Source: an uncultured Paracoccus sp. (GTDB lineage: Bacteria > Pseudomonadota > Alphaproteobacteria > Rhodobacterales > Rhodobacteraceae). Taken from it: 64,000 bases of DNA. Below, piece by piece: positions 34,120 through 45,089 of this stretch. Position numbers and translations under genes: made by a program. The stretch lies in assembly GCF_945915435.1 (NCBI RefSeq), contig NZ_CAMEFG010000002.1, forward strand, positions 1 through 64,000, read 5' to 3'. Positions within the stretch are counted from its first letter, which is position 1. Each line of letters begins with the position of its first letter. The notes below the pieces were generated by a model. The model was not told where the DNA came from. It saw only the letters and a program-made list of their open reading frames with translations, and did not search any database.

Positions 34120-35547
34120 TCAGTGGGAAATCGCCTCGAGCGACTTGCCCCTGGTCTCGACCCCGAAAAGGCCGATGGCCAGCGCGGCGACGATGAAGGA
34201 CCCCGCGCCAAGCGCAAACACGCCGGCGTTGCCAAGGGTCGGCAGCACGATCCCGATGATATAGGGACCAAGCAGCGACCCGATCCGCCCCACCGCCGAG
34301 GCGCAGCCCGCCCCGGTCGCGCGCGAACGTGTCGGGTAAAGCTCGGGCGTATAGGCGTAAAGCACCGACCACATGCCGAACAGGAAGAACTGCATCACCA
34401 GCCCGAACGAGATCAGCGTCGCCGTCGTCGTGGCATTGCCGTAGAAATAGGCCGCCGCCGCCGATCCGACCAGCATCATGATCGCGGTGGGCTTGCGCCC
34501 CCACCTGTCCAGAAGGATCGCCGCGGCGATGAAGCCCGGCACCCCGGCAAGCGAGATGGTGATCGTGTAGGTGACCGATTGCGAGACGCTGTGCCCGGCC
34601 TCTTGCAGCAGGGCGCTGAGCCATGTGGTCAGCCCGTAGAAACCCAGAAGGGCAAAGAACCAGACCGTCCAGATCATCAGGGTGCGGCTGGCATAGCCGT
34701 TGGACCACAGCTCGATGAAGGAAAAGCGGCGCGCGGCCTTGCTGCGCGTCGGCTCGGGCCGGGGTTCGGCCAGTTGCCGGCCTGCGGGCAGGCGGCGCAG
34801 GACGTTGGTCTCGATCCGGGTCATGACCTTTTCGGCCTCGGCCCGGCGGCCACGGTCGGCCAGCCAGCGCGGCGATTCGGGCACGAAGATGCGGATGACC
34901 AGCAGGAATGCCGCCGGGAAAGCCTGGAACAGGAACATCGTGCGCCAGTCGAAATGGGTCAGGAAGAACAGGCTGAGCAGCCCCGCCGCAATGAAGCCGA
35001 TCGGCCAGAAGCCTTCCAGGATCGCCAGGTAGCGCCCGCGCTTGGCGCTTGGCAGGATTTCGGACACGATGGCCAGCGCGACCGGGAATTCCATCCCCAT
35101 GCCAAAGCCCAGCAGCAGCCGGGCATAGCCCAGGGTCTGCGCATCGGGGGCATAGGCGCACCAGAGGCTGCCCAGCCCCCAGAAGATCATGCTGACCTGA
35201 AAGACCATCTTGCGTCCGAAACGGTCCGCGGCCATGCCCGCGATGGCCGCCCCCAGGAACATGCCGATGAAGCTCATGCTGGACAGCAGCCCGGCCTGGG
35301 CGGTGGTCAGCCCGAACTCGGCCCGGATCGAGCCGAGCAGAAAGGTCAGCGAGCCAAGGTCTATCGAATCGAAGAACCAGGCCGTCGCGATGATGCCGAA
35401 GATGAAGCGTTGATAACCCGTCATCGGCAGCCGGTCCAGGCGCGCGGCGATCATGGCATCCGTTGCCGTATCGTCAGGCCCTCGCACCGTTTCGGCAGAT
35501 GGGCGCGGGGCCGTGATCCCCCCCGCACCTGTCGTGAGGTCTGTCAT
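34120..35547 (-). CDS. MFS transporter (metabolite:H+ symporter, SV2-like group)
   Basis: A 475-residue, 12-helix transporter. A cytoplasmic N-terminus of about 45 residues precedes the first helix (YQRFIFGIIATAWFFDS). The family signature loops are ADRFGRK after helix 2 and DRWGRKPTAIM between helices 8 and 9. The C-terminal ELYPTRSRATGAGCASAVGR is typical of the SV2/organic-acid group. It may import the substrate for, or export a product of, the neighbouring hydroxylase pathway. Confidence 0.9.
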   Translation of the reverse strand: MTDLTTGAGGITAPRPSAETVRGPDDTATDAMIAARLDRLPMTGYQRFIFGIIATAWFFDSIDLGSLTFLLGSIRAEFGLTTAQAGLLSSMSFIGMFLGAAIAGMAADRFGRKMVFQVSMIFWGLGSLWCAYAPDAQTLGYARLLLGFGMGMEFPVALAIVSEILPSAKRGRYLAILEGFWPIGFIAAGLLSLFFLTHFDWRTMFLFQAFPAAFLLVIRIFVPESPRWLADRGRRAEAEKVMTRIETNVLRRLPAGRQLAEPRPEPTRSKAARRFSFIELWSNGYASRTLMIWTVWFFALLGFYGLTTWLSALLQEAGHSVSQSVTYTITISLAGVPGFIAAAILLDRWGRKPTAIMMLVGSAAAAYFYGNATTTATLISFGLVMQFFLFGMWSVLYAYTPELYPTRSRATGAGCASAVGRIGSLLGPYIIGIVLPTLGNAGVFALGAGSFIVAALAIGLFGVETRGKSLEAISH

Positions 35548-35784
35548 GTCGTCTCCTCCCTCTGAGTGCGGTCAAGCAAACAGATCTACTATTAGGATGC
35601 AACAAATATATCAGACGATGGGCAAAAATATGTTAAGCGCCCGAGCAGGGATCTCCGCCTGTTCCGCCTTGAAGCCGCGTTCCATGCTGATGAGGATCTG
35701 CCGGGCATTTTACCCCTCGCGGCGGTCCGAAACTTGCGGATTGCCGGGGTCCCGCTATCGGGCAGTTGAACGCAGACGGGCAAA
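35548..35784. other. Divergent intergenic region with shared 11-mer
   Basis: This 237-bp gap separates the MFS start (minus) from the LuxR gene (plus). It contains ATATATCAGAC at 35606-35616, identical to a block upstream of the hydroxylase operon (28325-28335), within an A/T-rich stretch (35580-35640). It is likely to hold promoters for both flanking genes. Confidence 0.45.
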
Positions 35785-37593
35785 ATGCGATGTCGTGAGG
35801 GTCTGCCTGACAAAGGTCCGTTCGTGCCCGATTCCGAATCCAAGACGCCACTGGCCGATCAGCATCTCTTCCTGTCGCCTCAACTGAGCGAAGGCCAGGA
35901 TTCGGGTGACGATATCGACCTGGATATCATCGCCAGCACCTATCGCTCGATCATCGACGAACATGCCTTCGATGAAATGGTTGCGAACTGGGGCGCCAAG
36001 CTTGCCCAGTCTGGCGCAGGCACCGGCCAGCCCAAGGTTTCCAAGGGGCTGTTCAGCCAGTTGCTGGCCTTTCGCAATACCCTGGAGCAGATGGACGTTC
36101 CGGCGGAAAACGACCCGCTGAAACTGGCGGTTTCCGAAGTGCCCGGTCCGGCGATGGTGCTGTCGCCCAACGGCAACATCGCTGTCGTCAATATCGCGGG
36201 CGAACGCGCGTTCGGCAAACGACAGGGCGCGCTCATGGACGCTGCCGTCATCGCGCCGAACTCGGTCGAGGATTATCGCGCGCTGCTGCGCGCCGCCACC
36301 GGGCAGGGCAACGCGGCGCAAGCGATCCTGACGATCCTGCCCGCAACCGAGGATTATGGAGAATCCTTCCTGGCCGAGGGCTATCTGATTCGCATGCCCG
36401 GCCAGAGCCGCGCGCATATCGCGATCCGCTCGCTGGAAATCGCGTGGGGGGCGGGTATCGCCGAGCGGCTGCAACAGGCCTTTGGCCTCACCCAGGCGGA
36501 ATCCGAGGTCGCGCATCTGTTCTTTCGCCTGCGCAACCTGGAATCGATCGCGGCGCAGCGGGGTGTGTCGCTGCTGACGGTGCGCACCCAGGTCAAGACG
36601 ATCATGGCCAAGATGGGCGCCCCGTCGAATATCGACCTGATGCGTCTGCTGGCGATGATCGCCAGCCGCGAACATGTCGGGTTCAGGGGCGAGGACCCTG
36701 TCTGGCACGACCCCCTGGGCCGTGAAAAGCTGATCGAGATGCCCGACGGACGCAAGATCGCCTGGACCTGGATGGGCGCCAGGCGGGGCGTGCCGGTGGT
36801 CATGCTGCGCGGATTGCCGATGACCTACCTGCTGCCCGGCGATGGAGAGGCCCGGCTGCACGATGCGGGTATCTGCCTTTATCTTCCGTCGCGGCCCGGT
36901 CACGGCAACAGCACGATGGACCCCTCGCTTGACGTGATGAGCGACAACCTGGTCGCATTGCGGGCCTTTCTCGACCAGGTCGTAGGACGCCCCTGCCTGG
37001 GTGTCGGCATGGCAAGCGGCACCTTGCCCCTTGTGGTCGAGGCGGTCGCAAACCCCTCGCGCTTCCACGCAATCCTGGCGGTTGGTTTCTCGTGCGGGAT
37101 CGACCCTTCGGGGGTGCGTCGTCAGCCGCAGATCCAGCGTATCATGCTGCAACTGGCCGAGCGCGCGCCCTGGGTTGCCGAGCTGATGGCCAAATCCGGG
37201 CACAGGATGATGCGCCAGCACGGCCTGGACTGGTATCTGGATCGCGCGTTCCGCCATACGCCGCTGAACCAGCAAACGGTGCGCAATCCCGACTGGACGG
37301 CATTGATCCGAAACGCTTGCGAACATCTGCTGAAACAGGGTCACGCGACCTTCGTGCGGGAATTGCAGCTTTCGCGCCACGACATGGAGGGCGCGCTGCG
37401 GGAACTGCCCATCCCCATGCGGTATCTGGCGCCGCTTGAGGATAGCGCCGTGGACCTCGCGTCGTGCAGGCAGTTGGAACGGGACAATCCCATGATCACG
37501 GTCGAGCCGGTGCCCGGTGCGGCCGAACTGGTCTTCTACCAGCGCAACGATCTTATTCTTGATCGCATCATCGCCTCGGCGCGCCAAAACTGA
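35785..37593 (+). CDS. LuxR-type regulator with PAS-like N-terminus and C-terminal pseudo-hydrolase domain
   Basis: A 602-residue three-part protein. Residues about 110-220 look PAS-like (GPAMVLSPNGNIAVVNIAGE). Residues about 228-292 form a LuxR/GerE helix-turn-helix (GLTQAESEVAHLFF, SLLTVRTQVKTIMAKMG). From about 310 to the end it has an alpha/beta-hydrolase fold. The nucleophile elbow reads GMASG, with Ala (about residue 410) in place of Ser, and the expected catalytic His is Glu (about 581, PGAAELVF). The domain is therefore probably a ligand sensor rather than an enzyme. The start could instead be the GTG at 35824, which has AAAGG 7-8 bases upstream. Confidence 0.85.
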   Translation: MRCREGLPDKGPFVPDSESKTPLADQHLFLSPQLSEGQDSGDDIDLDIIASTYRSIIDEHAFDEMVANWGAKLAQSGAGTGQPKVSKGLFSQLLAFRNTLEQMDVPAENDPLKLAVSEVPGPAMVLSPNGNIAVVNIAGERAFGKRQGALMDAAVIAPNSVEDYRALLRAATGQGNAAQAILTILPATEDYGESFLAEGYLIRMPGQSRAHIAIRSLEIAWGAGIAERLQQAFGLTQAESEVAHLFFRLRNLESIAAQRGVSLLTVRTQVKTIMAKMGAPSNIDLMRLLAMIASREHVGFRGEDPVWHDPLGREKLIEMPDGRKIAWTWMGARRGVPVVMLRGLPMTYLLPGDGEARLHDAGICLYLPSRPGHGNSTMDPSLDVMSDNLVALRAFLDQVVGRPCLGVGMASGTLPLVVEAVANPSRFHAILAVGFSCGIDPSGVRRQPQIQRIMLQLAERAPWVAELMAKSGHRMMRQHGLDWYLDRAFRHTPLNQQTVRNPDWTALIRNACEHLLKQGHATFVRELQLSRHDMEGALRELPIPMRYLAPLEDSAVDLASCRQLERDNPMITVEPVPGAAELVFYQRNDLILDRIIASARQN

Positions 37594-37755
37594 AGGGCAT
37601 ACACCAATCGGCGTATGACAGTGCTGAACCGCACCGTCTAGATAGGTCATGCACGACGCAGGGACAGTTCGCGCATGGGGCGGTCTGTCCGGCGTGTAAT
37701 CATGAGTGCCAAGCAGATCTTCGGACTGTCGATTTCGCAATGCAACGAGGGATTG

Positions 37756-38016
37756 ATGAGCAGCGCAACCATCACGCAGCCCCACCGCCAAACACCGGAA
37801 TATGTGACCAACCCGGACATGGCAGCCTTCACCATCGGGCAAATCGCCATTGCCGCGTTAAGGGAAGACGGCGCGCTTTCCGTGGATGGGCTGCGCAAAC
37901 ACCTGGCCCGGATCGCCCTGAGGGGCGATGACGCTGCCGCTGCGCGTGTAAGCCCGGACATGGCCATTGCGGCGCTTCGCCATATCGAATCCTTTTTGCA
38001 GCACGAAGCTGCCTGA
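37756..38016 (+). CDS. Small hypothetical protein
   Basis: An 86-residue soluble, helical protein (DMAAFTIGQIAIAALREDG, LSVDGLRKHLARIAL, DMAIAALRHIESFLQHEAA) with no recognised family. The start at MSSATITQ has GAGG five bases upstream; an ATG at 37702 in the same frame would add 18 residues but has no good site. It follows the LuxR-hydrolase gene by 162 bp in the same direction. Its function is unknown. Confidence 0.55.
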   Translation: MSSATITQPHRQTPEYVTNPDMAAFTIGQIAIAALREDGALSVDGLRKHLARIALRGDDAAAARVSPDMAIAALRHIESFLQHEAA

Positions 38017-38257
38017 GCAAGCCATCGGAACCAGCATTTCGGACCATTTCCTCTGCCCGGTTGTTCGCAGGCGCGGGACAAGGCCCGCTTCCAGGGTGAT
38101 CGGCGCCATGCCGGAATCGACTTAATGGGGTCCGCGCCGAAAAGGGTGGCTCCGGGTCGTAACCGATGCCCGGCTCATCGCTGGACGGCGATTTCCGGCG
38201 CGGGCAGTAGCAAAGACTCTGGGCGTGGCCCAATCTGATCCACAGCCACCCGCGCCG

Positions 38258-38782
38258 CTAAACCCCGGACGGACCATTGCCCCGAATGCGCGCCGAATTG
38301 GCGAATGTCTTTCTGAACCAGTCTTCAAGCAGGCGCTTGTCATGGGCGAAGCGCTCGGTGCTGTTGCGCGCGGCGGGGTCGGCGAGATAGTTCATGTCGC
38401 TGAGCCGAACCTCGTCCCGCGCCAGCACCTGGCCGCCTTGGGTCAGAGTGTAGCGGAACCGGATCCGCGGCGGCGTGGTCGCGCGCATGATGCGGACATC
38501 GCGATAGTCGAAGTTCCACGGCTCGAAATCGCCCGCAAGGTCGATGTCCAGCACCTCGATCGCCAGGTCCTGCCCGGCAGGCAGGTGGCGGGCGGCCAGC
38601 CCTTCGAACGCCTTGTCGAACTCGGCCAGCGCCGAGGCGCGGCTGCGCTCCTGCCGGAATTCGCGGTCCCGGAACCTTTCGGGTGCGACATAGGTGACGG
38701 TGACTTCGGCAGCGGCCGGAAGCGGCGCAACCGCCAGCAGCGGCAGCGCGAGCGCGGCGGAAAGACAGAGTGCCCTGAGCAT
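38258..38782 (-). CDS. DUF3016-like exported protein
   Basis: A 174-residue protein with an N-terminal signal peptide (MLRALCLSAALALPLLAVAP, cleavage near AAA-EV). The mature part has VTYVAPERFRDREF, WNFDYRDVRIMR and a C-terminal DWFRKTFA, which match DUF3016 as I remember it. Start chosen at MLRALC because GGAGG lies 6 bases upstream; the ATG six codons earlier has no site. Periplasmic, function unknown. It is divergent from thiC, and its upstream region adjoins the TPP riboswitch. Confidence 0.8.
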   Translation of the reverse strand: MLRALCLSAALALPLLAVAPLPAAAEVTVTYVAPERFRDREFRQERSRASALAEFDKAFEGLAARHLPAGQDLAIEVLDIDLAGDFEPWNFDYRDVRIMRATTPPRIRFRYTLTQGGQVLARDEVRLSDMNYLADPAARNSTERFAHDKRLLEDWFRKTFANSARIRGNGPSGV

Positions 38783-38961
38783 GAACAACCTCCGCGTCAT
38801 GGGTCTGCATCTGACCATATGGTGACGGTCGCGCCGGAATGCAAAGCCGAGGCGGGCAGGTCGGTGCCCCGCCATTTCGCGGGGATGGATGCAAGGCTGA
38901 GGTCGTGCGGATTGCCGTCTGCGCGGCGGTTGACAACCTTGTCCCGGCTTCGCATCCTGCG

Positions 38962-40964
<2,003 letters not shown>

Positions 40965-41427
40965 GCAGAGAGATCCCTCGGGCGGTTTCGCACAGGCGAA
41001 ACCGCATCGCTCATGGCAGGCTCTGCCCGACGAGCAGAGCCTATTGCGCAAGCCATTCTGCCGCGTCGCGCTGAACTGGCTCGGGCTGGCGGCCCTGCTC
41101 TGCTGGTGACGTGGCGCGGACAGGACAGGGTTGCCGATTGCTTTATCTGCTATCGCGTCCCTTGGTTTTCATGGAATGAAATATTTATTACAAAAACGGG
41201 AAAATTTTCGACATTCGTCAGGGTCAATCGATGCTGGTCATGGTCTTCAAGAACTTGGGAAATTCGCAAAAGGTGGTTGTATTGTTATTGAAATTTATAG
41301 TCATAACTTGATCTGATCGTCGTCAGGACCATTCTGGTTCCGAAGCGTATCGGGTATCTATTTCTGAAATTTTTATTGCAATACTGGATGACCTTGCTGA
41401 TAGTTCCCTTCGAAAGGGAGCCAATTC
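40965..41427. other. Intergenic region, A/T-rich, upstream of the M24 operon
   Basis: These 463 bp after thiC contain no convincing gene. The first 150 bp are G+C-rich. From about 41150 the sequence becomes strongly A/T-rich compared with neighbours. A small palindrome, TTTCAT-GGA-ATGAAA (41167-41181), lies within it and could be an operator. A 93-codon open frame (41013-41291) crosses the composition change and looks non-coding. The promoter of the 41428 operon is probably here. Confidence 0.5.
41405..41420 (+). promoter_or_regulatory. Hairpin that covers the ribosome-binding site of the M24 gene
   Basis: TCCCTT, loop CGA, then AAGGGA form a perfect 6-bp stem. The 3' arm AAGGGAG is also the ribosome-binding site, 7-8 bases before the ATG at 41428. 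Folding would hide the site. Confidence 0.55.
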
Positions 41428-42846
41428 ATGCTGCACACGGCCAACCGCATCACAAGCGCGACACCATCGGAAAGCCTTCTCGACGGCTTTCAGCCCGACT
41501 TCGAATTCACGCCCATTGACCCCTTGCCCGAATCGGAGTTCGTCGAGCGGCTGCGCCATATCCGGCGCGAGGCCACCATCGCCGGGCATGACGTGATCCT
41601 GGCCCATGCCGACAGCATCGGGGCCTATCGGGTGTCGAATTCCTATCTGCGCTATCTCTGCGACTGGATGCGCGAGGGGGTTCTGGTCATTCCTACCGAC
41701 GAAAACCTGCCTCTGACCCTGTTTTCCTTCTACAGCAGTTCGGTCCTGCTGCCACCGGGAGGCGAGCCTGTGCTGGTCGAAGATATCTGGCAGGTTGGAA
41801 CATGGGGCCGCGAAACCTACAACCGCCCCGGTCGCACCGTCGACCGCGTGGTCGAGGCGGTTGCCCTTTATCTGGAAGGCAACGGATTTTCTGCCAGCCA
41901 GATCGGCCTGTTTGGCGATGCGACTTCGCAGCCGTATTGGGCCGGTTTGCAGGCACGCCTGAAGCGTAGCCGCTTCGTGCCGGATGCGGGTATCCTTGAA
42001 CGGATGCAACGCCGCCGCAGCAAGCGCGAGCAGGCCATCATTCGCGCTGCGGCGCAACTGGCCAGCATCGGCATGCAGGCGGCGTATCACGTTACGCGGC
42101 CGGGCGTGACGGATCACGAGATCTATGCCGCCTTCACCTTCGCCCAGATGGCGCGGGGCGGTGAATGGGGGGACGGCTATCAGATCGGCGTCAACCGTTT
42201 CGGCACCCATTGCGGCAAGCCTTACGGCCATGTCGTGCGGCCCGGCGACCTGATCAACCTCTATATCTCGGCGGTCAGCTATCACGGCTATACCGCCCAG
42301 ATCGCCCGGATGATCGCCGTGGGCGACATCACCGACAAGCAAGAGGAGGTGCTGCAAATGTGCCTCGAGGGGGTCGAGGCCGCCGCGGCCTGCGTTCGTC
42401 CCGGCGCGCTGGTCTCGACGGCGGCGGATGCCTCGTTCGAGCCTTACATCCGGCGGGGCTATCTGAATTCCGCTGATAGCCGGACGATGCCCTACAACTG
42501 GGCGGCCAATGACGACGGTTCGCCCCGCCTGATCCCGCGCCGTCACGTCCCGGACGCCGATTGGGAGGCGATGGGCCGCAAGCTGATGCATGTCTATCCC
42601 GCAACCCACGGTCCCCATAATCCGAATGTCGGGCATTCGGTCTCGATGCCGAAATTCCAGCCCTACAACATCGCCTCGAACAACCATGACCGATTCGAAG
42701 AGGGGATGACCTTCGTTCTGCATTCGCAATGGCTGGAACCCGAGGTGGCCGGCGCGAATATCGGGGATTGCTATCTCGTCACGGATGACGGCTGCGAAAA
42801 CCTGAGCCGTCACACCCCCCTTGCACCCCATCGTGTGCCGGTCTGA
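41428..42846 (+). CDS. M24-fold (creatinase/aminopeptidase P-like) protein lacking metal ligands
   Basis: A 472-residue two-domain protein with an N-terminal creatinase domain and a C-terminal pita-bread fold (KREQAIIRAAAQLASIGMQA, THCGKPYGHVVRPGDL, NVGHSVSM). In metal-dependent members two Asp residues occur in DxGaxxxGYxxD; here the equivalent positions (about 279-280 and 291) are Tyr/Ile and Gln. The later Glu ligands are also absent (FEEGMTFVLHSQW, ANIGDCYLVTDDG). The His in VGHSVS is kept. This recalls creatinase, which works without metal. It heads an operon with an importer and a racemase. Confidence 0.85.
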   Translation: MLHTANRITSATPSESLLDGFQPDFEFTPIDPLPESEFVERLRHIRREATIAGHDVILAHADSIGAYRVSNSYLRYLCDWMREGVLVIPTDENLPLTLFSFYSSSVLLPPGGEPVLVEDIWQVGTWGRETYNRPGRTVDRVVEAVALYLEGNGFSASQIGLFGDATSQPYWAGLQARLKRSRFVPDAGILERMQRRRSKREQAIIRAAAQLASIGMQAAYHVTRPGVTDHEIYAAFTFAQMARGGEWGDGYQIGVNRFGTHCGKPYGHVVRPGDLINLYISAVSYHGYTAQIARMIAVGDITDKQEEVLQMCLEGVEAAAACVRPGALVSTAADASFEPYIRRGYLNSADSRTMPYNWAANDDGSPRLIPRRHVPDADWEAMGRKLMHVYPATHGPHNPNVGHSVSMPKFQPYNIASNNHDRFEEGMTFVLHSQWLEPEVAGANIGDCYLVTDDGCENLSRHTPLAPHRVPV

Positions 42847-42892
42847 CGCGCCGGCGGCCAATAAGACAACGACCGACCAACAGGAGAAAGAA

Positions 42893-44113
42893 ATGACCGT
42901 TTCATCCATTGCGCGCGCCGCGCTTCTTGCCTCGGCCGTCGCGTTTCCGCTGCATGCGCAAGAGCCGGTGACGCTGGTGATCGCGAATTCGCAATGGCTC
43001 GACGCCCTGCGCGGAGACAGCCTGTGGAGCGTGCTGAAGGAATACGAGACCGAGGCGCCGAATGTCCGCCTGGAGGCGCTGGGCGTTCCGTCGAAGGATT
43101 ACGGCGACAGGATGATGACCGAATTCGGGGCCGGAATGGGACCGGATATCGCCATCTTGCAGGAAGGCGTGTTCTTTGCGCTTGCCGATGCGGGTCTGCT
43201 GGTCGATGTCGGCGAGGCGGTGGAAGGCGTCGAACTGAACGCCACCAAGGACAACGGCATCCTTGACGGGGTGACGCTGGGGGTCCCCTGGCAACGCGCC
43301 GTCTATGCGCTGATCTACAATGCGGACCTGGTGGAGCGGGCCGGTGTGACGCCGCCCACGACGGTTTCGGAGCTGATCGCCAGCGCGCAGGGCGTGCAGG
43401 CCGAAACCGGGGCGATCGGCTTCACCTCGCGCCACCAGATCAGCGATTTTTCCGGGTTCTACATGGACTTCCAGAACTGGGCCTATGGTTATGGCGTGGA
43501 TTGGGTCGATGGCGACGGCAATCTGACCATCAATACACCCGAGGCCGCCGAGGCCATCGCCGCCTTCAAGCAGGTCTACGATGCGCGGATCATCCCCATC
43601 GGGGACGACATGCCGACGCAGCGCACGCGCTTCAAGGAAACGCAGGTCGGATTCAGCATCGACAATTCGGGCGGCACGCTGAACATCGCGTCGGGCGGAG
43701 CGATGGACAGCGGGCTGATCGAATCGATGCCGCTGCCTTTTCCCCATCCGGGCGCGCATCAGCAGATCTATGTCGCCGTGAACGCCAACAGCAAACACCC
43801 CGATGAGGCGATGGCCTTTCTGAAATGGCTGGTCACGCCCGAGGCACAGGCGGCCCTGCGCAAGGCTTCGGGGCCGGATGCGCTGGCGACCGACGTGCCG
43901 CTGGACGAGGCATTCGTGGCCGACAACCCCTGGGCGCCGGTCTTTGCGGAACTGGCGACGGATTCCCGCTCGGTTCTGATCCCCGGCTATGAGGTCGAAA
44001 CCACCCAGATCATGCGCCCCGTCATGGAGGCCGTCGAAGAGGTTCTGGTGACGGGCATCGCCCCCGAGGATGCGTTGGCAAAGGCCCAGGGCAGAATCGA
44101 CCAGATGTTCTGA
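42893..44113 (+). CDS. ABC transporter solute-binding protein (sugar type)
   Basis: A 406-residue family 1 extracellular binding protein with a signal peptide (MTVSSIARAALLASAVAFP, cleavage near HAQ). It has VIANSQWLDALRGD, MMTEFGAGMGPDIAIL and HPDEAMAFLKWLVTPEAQAAL, all typical of MalE/UgpB-like proteins. The start has CAGGAG upstream and lies 46 bp after the M24 gene. With the two permeases and ATPase it forms a complete importer. The operon content suggests a nitrogenous ligand despite the sugar-type fold. Confidence 0.92.
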   Translation: MTVSSIARAALLASAVAFPLHAQEPVTLVIANSQWLDALRGDSLWSVLKEYETEAPNVRLEALGVPSKDYGDRMMTEFGAGMGPDIAILQEGVFFALADAGLLVDVGEAVEGVELNATKDNGILDGVTLGVPWQRAVYALIYNADLVERAGVTPPTTVSELIASAQGVQAETGAIGFTSRHQISDFSGFYMDFQNWAYGYGVDWVDGDGNLTINTPEAAEAIAAFKQVYDARIIPIGDDMPTQRTRFKETQVGFSIDNSGGTLNIASGGAMDSGLIESMPLPFPHPGAHQQIYVAVNANSKHPDEAMAFLKWLVTPEAQAALRKASGPDALATDVPLDEAFVADNPWAPVFAELATDSRSVLIPGYEVETTQIMRPVMEAVEEVLVTGIAPEDALAKAQGRIDQMF

Positions 44114-44141
44114 GTGACGCGGCGCAACGCAGGAGGCCCTC

Positions 44142-45089
44142 ATGGCATATTCTTCGCAATCCGCGCAGCCTGTGGCCGTGCGGCCCACGACAGGCGGGCG
44201 CCCGGCGGCGACGGCAAGGCTCAGACGGTTGCTGCCCTATGCCTTCATGGCGCTGCCGGTCATCTACCTTGCCGTCTTCATGTTCTGGCCGCTGGGCCGC
44301 CAGATCTGGCTCAGCTTCACCCGCACGCGGCTGGCCAATCCCAATCGCAGCGAATTCATCGGGTTGCGCAATTATGAAAGGCTGTTCGACAGCCCGGACT
44401 TCTACTCGGCGCTGTATGTCACGCTGGTTTACTCGGCGCTGGCCGTCGTCATCGGCGTGGCCATCGGAACCGTGGCCGCGCTGGCGCTGAACCGTCCGTT
44501 TCCGGGCCGGACGCTGGTGCGGGCCATCCTGCTGTTTGGATGGGCCGTGCCGAACGTGGCGGCTGCGCTGGTCTGGCTGTGGATCTTCAACGAACGGTCC
44601 GGCGTGCTGAACAGCATCGTGACCAGCCTGGGGCTGGAGCGGATTTCCTGGCTGACCAGCACCGATATGGCGCTGTCCTCGGTCCTGCTGGTGACGGTCT
44701 GGCAGGTCGCGCCCTTCGTCATGCTGGTCATGCTTGCCGCCCTGCAATCCGTCCCGCAAGAGGTGAAGGAGGCCGCCCGCGTCGACGGTGCGGATGCGCT
44801 GAACATCTTTCGCGCGGTGACGCTGCCGCATGTGATGCCGACGCTGCAATTGGTGTCGCTGCTGGTCGCGGTCTGGTCGATCCGGCGCTTCGACATCATC
44901 TATCTGCTGACCGGCGGCGGCCCGATCGGCAGCACCAGCACCCTGATCGTCAAGCTGCGCCAGGTCGCTTTCGAGAACCACGATCTGGGCCTTGCCAGCG
45001 CCTATGGCGTGATCGGCCTGATCCTCGCGCTTCTGGTCGCCGCGATCCATGCGGCCTTCAACCGTCGTCGGCAGAAAGGACAAAGTTGA
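44142..45089 (+). CDS. Sugar-type ABC transporter permease (MalF/UgpA-like)
   Basis: A 315-residue, six-helix permease. The cytoplasmic N-terminal stretch is basic (RPAATARLRRLLPYAFM). The ATPase-contact loop is EVKEAARVDGADALNIFRAV and TGGGPIGSTSTLIV is the usual late motif. AGGAGG lies upstream. Its TGA overlaps the next ATG by one base (TGATG), so the two permeases are translated together. Confidence 0.93.
   Translation: MAYSSQSAQPVAVRPTTGGRPAATARLRRLLPYAFMALPVIYLAVFMFWPLGRQIWLSFTRTRLANPNRSEFIGLRNYERLFDSPDFYSALYVTLVYSALAVVIGVAIGTVAALALNRPFPGRTLVRAILLFGWAVPNVAAALVWLWIFNERSGVLNSIVTSLGLERISWLTSTDMALSSVLLVTVWQVAPFVMLVMLAALQSVPQEVKEAARVDGADALNIFRAVTLPHVMPTLQLVSLLVAVWSIRRFDIIYLLTGGGPIGSTSTLIVKLRQVAFENHDLGLASAYGVIGLILALLVAAIHAAFNRRRQKGQS

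Noticed and set aside
38017..38257. Possible small RNA or gene between the hypothetical protein and the DUF3016 gene
   Set aside because: I found no tRNA-like or riboswitch-like pattern and only antisense-type open frames. Nothing can be supported in these 241 bp.
41013..41291. A 92-residue open frame after thiC
   Set aside because: It crosses from G+C-rich to A/T-rich sequence, has no ribosome-binding site and no family resemblance. The region fits a leader/promoter better.
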